Positions 17,338 to 20,855 of a DNA stretch of 20,855 nt are shown here, in pieces. How positions within the stretch are numbered: position 1 is the first letter of the stretch; every line of letters starts with the position of its first letter. This stretch comes from Gammaproteobacteria bacterium (lineage in GTDB: Bacteria; Pseudomonadota; Gammaproteobacteria; DSM-16500). Made by a program: the position numbers and the translations under genes. The stretch spans positions 1 through 20,855 of the forward strand of contig JABDEF010000019.1 in NCBI GenBank assembly GCA_013287235.1, read 5' to 3'. The notes under the pieces are model-generated. The model worked only from the letters and a program-made list of their open reading frames with translations. It was not told the DNA's origin and did not search any database.

Positions 17338-17378
17338 TCCTTCTCCCCACGAAGTGCGGGGGAAGGTTAGGATGGGGG
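17338..17378. repeat. dispersed repeat between kdpB and kdpC
   Basis: CCTTCTCCCC (17338-17347) pairs with GGGGGAAGG (17357-17365) with a one-base bulge, followed by TTAGGATGGGGGTG. This is the form of GC-rich intergenic repeats (CTCCCCC...GGGGGAAGGTTAGGATGGGGG) common in proteobacteria. It stands out from the AT-rich flanks and occupies most of the kdpB-kdpC gap. Confidence 0.5.
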
Positions 17379-17385
17379 TGTTTGG

Positions 17386-18318
17386 GTGACAATCACGATA
17401 TTATCAAAAAGCATTTTTCTATTCATAACACTTCTTATAATCATTTGCGGTATTTATCCTTTCGCATTATGGATCATCGGTCAAACGATTTTTCCCTTTC
17501 AATCAAATGGTAGTATTCTCTATGACTCACATCAAAAACCTGTGGGCTCTCTCTTAATTGCGCAAGCTTTCACGAAAGAAGAATATTTTCAACCAAGGCC
17601 CTCGGCTGCTTCCTATGATGCCAGTGCCTCGAGCGCATCCGCACTTGCCGCATCCAATAAAATGTTACGCGAAAGAGTCGCACGCACACTCGGCCCCATC
17701 GTGAAATATCAAAATGGAAAACCCGTACAAGGCGATATTGAACAATGGTTTCAACAACAACCGAATACCGCTGCCCTATGGGCAAAGGCACATCCCTCGC
17801 TTGCGGATGCATGGGTGACCGCCGATGCTGCACGGTCGAATTACCTCAATCAATGGGCGAAAGAGTATACAAACTATAATTCTCTTACATCGGAACAATT
17901 AGTCGTTGCATTTTTCGATGAATTATCAAAGAAAAATCCAGGAAAATTTCCTGTCATTCAGAATGCATCTCTGACATTGATCGATAAGGGACCTGAAATT
18001 CAATCGATTTTTTTCGATATGTGGCGGGAGGCGCATCCTGATGTGGTATTTCAAGATGTACCGGGAGATTTAGTTACAACATCGGCATCAGGATTGGATC
18101 CACATATTTCTCTCGCAAATGCGCTGTTTCAACTCGATCGTGTGGCGACAGCTTGGGCCAATCAACTAAAACGTCATCCCAATGAAGTACGTCTTGAAAT
18201 CGAACCATTGTTACAGCAATATGCGACGGCCCCCATGATGGGATTATGGGGAGAAAAAATGATTAATGTGTTCGAAATCAATGTTGAGCTGCAGAAGCGC
18301 TATGGAAAAAGTGCATAG
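17386..18318 (+). CDS. kdpC: KdpC, long form with an inserted middle region
   Basis: KdpC is the single-span periplasmic subunit that completes the KdpFABC pump. Family landmarks are present: one N-terminal membrane helix (about residues 9-33), GSLLIAQAF (54-62), YFQPRPSAASYDASASSAS (67-85), SNKMLRERV (90-98) and, much later, VPGDLVTTSASGLDPHIS (225-242) and the C-terminal helices. At 310 aa it is about 120 residues longer than E. coli KdpC (190 aa). The extra sequence (about 103-224) lies between SNKMLRERV and VPGDLV and is rich in Trp, Gln and Ala (EQWFQQQPNTAALWAKAHPS, DAWVTADAARSNYLNQWAKE). I recall similar long KdpC proteins in other phyla. Translation begins at a GTG after a GC-rich repeat, without a clear ribosome binding site. 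No kdpD or kdpE follows. Confidence 0.93.
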   Translation: MTITILSKSIFLFITLLIIICGIYPFALWIIGQTIFPFQSNGSILYDSHQKPVGSLLIAQAFTKEEYFQPRPSAASYDASASSASALAASNKMLRERVARTLGPIVKYQNGKPVQGDIEQWFQQQPNTAALWAKAHPSLADAWVTADAARSNYLNQWAKEYTNYNSLTSEQLVVAFFDELSKKNPGKFPVIQNASLTLIDKGPEIQSIFFDMWREAHPDVVFQDVPGDLVTTSASGLDPHISLANALFQLDRVATAWANQLKRHPNEVRLEIEPLLQQYATAPMMGLWGEKMINVFEINVELQKRYGKSA

Positions 18319-18348
18319 GTATTCCTTAGAGCCCTAGCTTCTCAGTCA

Positions 18349-19179
18349 TCAAACCTTATTATTTTGCAAAGCATTTGACCCTTTATTTTGATCACTGGAC
18401 GAGCTAGAACCACTGGAAGAAAAAGCAGTGACCTGCTGATTGGAGGCAAAACTAAAACTGCCTGTAGTGCTTCCTAATCCAGGTGGGTTTACAGGTGAAG
18501 AGGATTGATCAAATTGAAGACGAAGGAAAGCGTTATCATAGTTGACTGGCAATGTTGCGCCTAATTCAACTAATCTCCTGACACATCGAGGTTTTCTGAA
18601 TTTACTATTGCAAGTTATAATTAGCAATTTTGAAATTGTGTTTATCTTTTCTTGAGTTTTATTTGAGTTCTTTAACTCTTTTAATATCTTCCAGGAACGA
18701 TTTATTAACTCCAATGCTGCATCATCTGAACCAGATTCCATAGCTTTTTCAATAACCTTATAGGGCATCTCAAAAGAATCTAAAGAAATCCTATTAAAAT
18801 GCTCTATAAGCAATTTTAATATATCTTTTTGAAATTGCATGCCTTGATTAGCGGGATGAAATAAACAATTTAATAGGTCAGAAGAATTGGGTTCTTTAAA
18901 AGCAGAGGTTTCCAAAGCCTTTTCAATCGCTTGAATCACATAGCGAATTAATTCAGGTGAATCATATCCCCTGTCTAGTAAAAGTTGCAAACCTGTATAA
19001 CCAATTTGTTTAGAGAAGGAATAACTGAAAGTACTCAGTTTTTTGCCTAATTCTTTTTTCTCCTCATCATTTAATTCTGAGAAATCCTCTAAAATACCGA
19101 AGCCTACATTTTCAATTTTTTCTATTATTCCATTAATTTTTTTTTCTGTATCAGTATGAGTGAGTCTTGTGCCAAGCAT
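18349..19179 (-). CDS. hypothetical helical protein with Ser-rich tail
   Basis: This 276-aa protein begins MLGTRLTHTDTEKKINGI after a GAGGA site about 7 nt upstream, so translation is likely real. Residues 1-230 look almost wholly alpha-helical, with ankyrin- or HEAT-like phrases (GLQLLLDRGYDSPELIRYVIQ, quoted as LQLLLDRGYDSPELIRY, and RRLVELGATLPVNYD). The last 50 residues are low-complexity Ser, Asn and Gln (SSSGSSSSSDQNKG). No signal peptide, membrane segment or catalytic motif is seen. A helical repeat body with a disordered polar tail is common among secreted effectors of host-associated gammaproteobacteria, but nothing here proves secretion. It is monocistronic, convergent with kdpC (gap 30 bp). 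I do not recognise the family. Confidence 0.65.
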   Translation of the reverse strand: MLGTRLTHTDTEKKINGIIEKIENVGFGILEDFSELNDEEKKELGKKLSTFSYSFSKQIGYTGLQLLLDRGYDSPELIRYVIQAIEKALETSAFKEPNSSDLLNCLFHPANQGMQFQKDILKLLIEHFNRISLDSFEMPYKVIEKAMESGSDDAALELINRSWKILKELKNSNKTQEKINTISKLLIITCNSKFRKPRCVRRLVELGATLPVNYDNAFLRLQFDQSSSPVNPPGLGSTTGSFSFASNQQVTAFSSSGSSSSSDQNKGSNALQNNKV

Positions 19180-19359
19180 AATTGATTCCTCGTATATTTA
19201 TCCTAGCAATGTGGTCAGACATCTGGTTCATTTTTCCACATTTGCAGGAAGATTATTAAAAACGCATAATAAAATAAATTGCAAAAAAAATCAACTATCG
19301 TAACTGGTTTAAATGCAAATTGAGAACATATATGGTAGCTGTTGCGAAACTCAAATTTC

Positions 19360-19387
19360 TGTCATGCCAGCTTTCGCTGGCATGACA
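19360..19387. repeat. perfect hairpin repeat TGTCATGCCAGC
   Basis: A 12-bp perfect inverted repeat (19360-19371 and 19376-19387) has a TTTC loop. It lies 8 bp after the vapC stop (minus strand), where it could also act as a weak transcription stop. Its TGTCATGCC ends are typical of dispersed bacterial repeats and match the TGTCAT end of the element near 2855. Confidence 0.65.
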
Positions 19388-19394
19388 AAGGTAC

Positions 19395-19784
19395 TTAAGC
19401 GGGATTTATCACTTCTTTGATTTTTTGAAATTTTTTATCAAAGCTGTAGATTTGTTTAAGGCCTATTTCTTTGACTTGCGCGAGAATCATGCAATCAGAA
19501 AAATCTGTGTTATATTCTTTATACAGGGAAATTGCTTCAGAAAATTGTTTTTCATTTTCTACAGAAAATGCAACATTATTTTGTATCTCCCCTAGTATGG
19601 AGAATATTTGCGATTTATTTAATTCATAAGCGCGTGAAAGTACCCAAACCATTTCAACCAAAACGATTTGTGTGAGATAAATGGTTTTTGCTTTTTTGAC
19701 TAAGTTCCTCGCTGCTGTCACCTGTGTAGTATTAAGATCATCCACAAAAATTCTAACAACAATATTGGTATCAATCGCTATCAT
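19395..19784 (-). CDS. vapC: VapC-like PIN-domain toxin ribonuclease
   Basis: The 129-aa product is a complete PIN domain, a metal-dependent RNase fold used by VapC toxins to cut tRNA or rRNA. The acidic residues that bind metal are in place: D5 (IAIDTNIVV), E44 (LVEMVWVLS), D94/D97 (NTDFSDCMI) and D116 (YSFDKKF). Length is normal for the family. The gene begins inside the end of the AbrB-type antitoxin gene (14-bp overlap), a typical antitoxin-first arrangement with translational coupling. The substrate cannot be told from sequence. There is no sign of inactivation. Confidence 0.93.
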   Translation of the reverse strand: MIAIDTNIVVRIFVDDLNTTQVTAARNLVKKAKTIYLTQIVLVEMVWVLSRAYELNKSQIFSILGEIQNNVAFSVENEKQFSEAISLYKEYNTDFSDCMILAQVKEIGLKQIYSFDKKFQKIKEVINPA

Positions 19785-20010
19785 CTACATATCCCTTTTC
19801 AATCGATTTTTGTATATCTGCATCTGTGATTTTTTTATTGACTTTATACATACCAAAAGCGTGCGAGATATCATTGGTCTGTTTAAAAATGAAAATCTTA
19901 TTATCGACTAATTCAAAACCTAATCGATCGCCGGGGTGTAATTGTAAAGCTTCTCGTAATTCGTGAGGGATGGTGACTTGGCCTTTTGATGTAAGAGAAG
20001 ATGATTTCAT
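19771..20010 (-). CDS. vapB: AbrB/SpoVT-type antitoxin (VapB-like)
   Basis: This 79-aa protein has an N-terminal swapped-hairpin AbrB DNA-binding domain (SSSLTSKGQVTIPHELREAL, LHPGDRLGFELVDNKIFIF) and a short acidic C-terminal tail (TDADIQKSIEKGYVDDSD) that would wrap the PIN toxin. A GAGG site lies just ahead of the ATG. It is expected to neutralise the VapC-like toxin and, with it, repress transcription through the palindrome found 20 bp upstream of the start. Length and layout match the family. Confidence 0.92.
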   Translation of the reverse strand: MKSSSLTSKGQVTIPHELREALQLHPGDRLGFELVDNKIFIFKQTNDISHAFGMYKVNKKITDADIQKSIEKGYVDDSD

Positions 20011-20029
20011 GGTTACCTCTTAATAATTA

Positions 20030-20055
20030 GTAATACTTTTATTTTAAAGTATTAC
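20030..20055. promoter_or_regulatory. palindromic operator upstream of vapBC
   Basis: GTAATACTTT (20030-20039) and its complement AAAGTATTAC (20046-20055) form a perfect 10-bp inverted repeat with a 6-nt spacer; a further GTAATA occurs about 10 bp beyond. The position just ahead of the antitoxin start fits autorepression by an AbrB-type antitoxin-toxin complex. Confidence 0.55.
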
Positions 20056-20086
20056 ATATTTTATAAGTAATATCAAGAAGCGAATG

Positions 20087-20332
20087 TTAAGTGATTGAAT
20101 TGACAAGTAATAAAATAATTTCCTGATCTTCAATTTTGTAAATCAACCGCAAATGCTCTACTTCTTCACTATAAAGCCCTGTCATACCACCGACTTTTTT
20201 AGAACCCGGCGGGCGTGGATTAATACTCAACGCTTCAGCAAGTCGAATTACGACTTTTCGATGTTTGGAGGAAAGCTTTTTGATTTGGCTGTGGGCTTTC
20301 GGTGCAATTTTTACATGATAGGGTTTCGTCAC
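20087..20332 (-). CDS. RelE/ParE-family toxin, C-terminus apparently short
   Basis: The 81-aa product, starting at a GTG, has the RelE-fold pattern: strand and helix MTKPYHVKIAPKAHSQIKKL, the loop SINPRPPGSKKVGGMTGLYS (quoted as NPRPPGSKKVGGMTGLYS), and the strands VEHLRLIYKIEDQEIILLLV. In this branch the protein usually continues after the LLLV-type strand with a Gly-His-Arg-x-x-Val-Tyr ending that includes catalytic residues. Here it ends in NSIT and a TAA. The codons beyond the stop read HSLLDIT, which may be a decayed version of that ending. The toxin may therefore be weakened or dead. It starts 1 bp after the antitoxin stop, the usual arrangement. Confidence 0.8.
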   Translation of the reverse strand: MTKPYHVKIAPKAHSQIKKLSSKHRKVVIRLAEALSINPRPPGSKKVGGMTGLYSEEVEHLRLIYKIEDQEIILLLVNSIT

Positions 20333-20333
20333 T

Positions 20334-20594
20334 TTAAAAACCTACTTCTTCCTTTAATTGATCGAGTGTAATCGTTCCAATGTTTCTCGCTTCTTTTAAG
20401 GCTTCCATCGCATTTGTTAAATCATGTTTATCTTGCGATTCTTGTAAAAGTTCTAAATCTTCCAAAGGTATGATCGCCGCGATTTCTTTCCCGCGACGAG
20501 TTAAAATGATGCGTTCTTTTTTATGCGAAACCCGTGTGATCAAGTCCGCAAATTGTTCCTTTGCATCGAGCGTATTTATAACAGTAATTGTCAT
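20334..20594 (-). CDS. Phd/YefM-family antitoxin
   Basis: This 86-aa protein begins MTITVINTLDAKEQFADLIT and continues VSHKKERIILTRRGKEIAAIIPLEDLELL (quoted as RIILTRRGKEIAAIIPLEDL), the standard Phd/YefM DNA-binding fold. A C-terminal helical tail (AMEALKEARNIGTITLDQLKEE) would bind the toxin. It precedes the RelE-like toxin gene by 1 bp and is expected to repress its own operon and neutralise the toxin. No clear palindrome is visible in the short gap to the aldolase gene, so these genes may be read partly from the upstream transcript. Confidence 0.9.
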   Translation of the reverse strand: MTITVINTLDAKEQFADLITRVSHKKERIILTRRGKEIAAIIPLEDLELLQESQDKHDLTNAMEALKEARNIGTITLDQLKEEVGF

Positions 20595-20630
20595 GACTCA
20601 AATTCCATTTGTTGTCGACAGTTGGGATTT

Positions 20631-20855
20631 TTACGCAACGGACTTTTCTTTTTCCATGGCGGGATTATATTTCCCCATGGCAGCAAGACTGTTGAGTTGC
20701 GCGCGTAAATAAAAAGCGTCTTTTGCAGCATTGGCGTTTTTAGATTCGCCGTGCCAAATTTTCATAGGATATTCTTGCAAAGCGCGTGCATAAGAAAAAC
20801 TGAGATTCCAAGGTCGTTCCATGGATAGCGTATTCATCGCATTGAGATGCGCGGT
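20631..20855 (-). CDS. class I fructose-bisphosphate aldolase, C-terminal part
   Basis: The frame enters from the right edge and ends at 20631. The visible 74 residues include TAHLNAMN, PWNLSFSYARALQEYPMKIW, then GESKNANAAKDAFYLRAQLN and SLAAMGKYNPAMEKEKSVA. These match the C-terminal end of class I (Schiff-base) fructose-bisphosphate aldolases, in which an LTFSYGRALQ segment is followed by a Trp-Gly repeat and NSLAxxGKY. The enzyme splits fructose 1,6-bisphosphate in glycolysis and gluconeogenesis. The active-site lysine lies in the missing N-terminal part outside the window. The end of the protein appears normal. Confidence 0.88.
   Translation of the reverse strand, partial: TAHLNAMNTLSMERPWNLSFSYARALQEYPMKIWHGESKNANAAKDAFYLRAQLNSLAAMGKYNPAMEKEKSVA

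Noticed and set aside
1..20855. CRISPR arrays, tRNA or rRNA genes, riboswitches
   Set aside because: I saw no regularly spaced direct repeats, no tRNA-like cloverleaf ends and no rRNA signature while reading the intergenic stretches. A dedicated scan could still find something small.

Overview
The window looks like an AT-rich gammaproteobacterial chromosome segment. RuvA/RuvB, the KdpFABC set and the chemosensory proteins all read as gammaproteobacterial. The low GC content, several toxin-antitoxin modules, dispersed hairpin repeats, an IS66-like transposase remnant and two unrecognised helical proteins would fit a host-associated or Legionellales-like lineage. That placement is an inference from sequence character; no marker gene here settles it.

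Left part (1-3494): a start-less IS66-like transposase fragment runs off the left edge and is joined to a small unknown ORF. An intact ruvB follows. Upstream of it is a ruvA missing its whole N-terminal OB-fold domain, cut off at a homopolymer where an unrelated plus-strand 3' gene fragment begins. After hairpin- and repeat-containing DNA comes a YefM/YoeB toxin-antitoxin pair with a clear palindromic operator.

Centre (3665-12969, minus strand): a tightly packed seven-gene chemosensory operon. In order of transcription it encodes REC-GGDEF-EAL, CheW, CheR-TPR, CheW, MCP, CheA-REC and CheB. The parts match the Wsp surface-sensing system (WspB, C, D, A, E, F), but the diguanylate cyclase WspR is replaced by a protein with both GGDEF and EAL domains, placed first. 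No flagellar, cheY, cheZ or cheD genes are present. The likely job is receptor-controlled c-di-GMP turnover, with CheR and CheB giving methylation-based adaptation and CheA-REC phosphorylating the output protein.

Right part (13244-18318, plus strand, divergent from the sensory operon): a high-affinity potassium pump operon with a 31-aa membrane microprotein, KdpF, KdpA, KdpB and an unusually long KdpC. No kdpDE follows. The shared 274-bp intergenic region carries candidate divergent promoters, a 14-bp palindrome inside the presumed kdp promoter spacer and a dispersed hairpin repeat.

Right end (18349-20855, minus strand): an unknown helical protein, a VapB/VapC-type pair (AbrB-fold antitoxin, PIN toxin), a Phd/RelE-type pair whose toxin seems to lack its C-terminal strand, and the C-terminal end of a class I fructose-bisphosphate aldolase.
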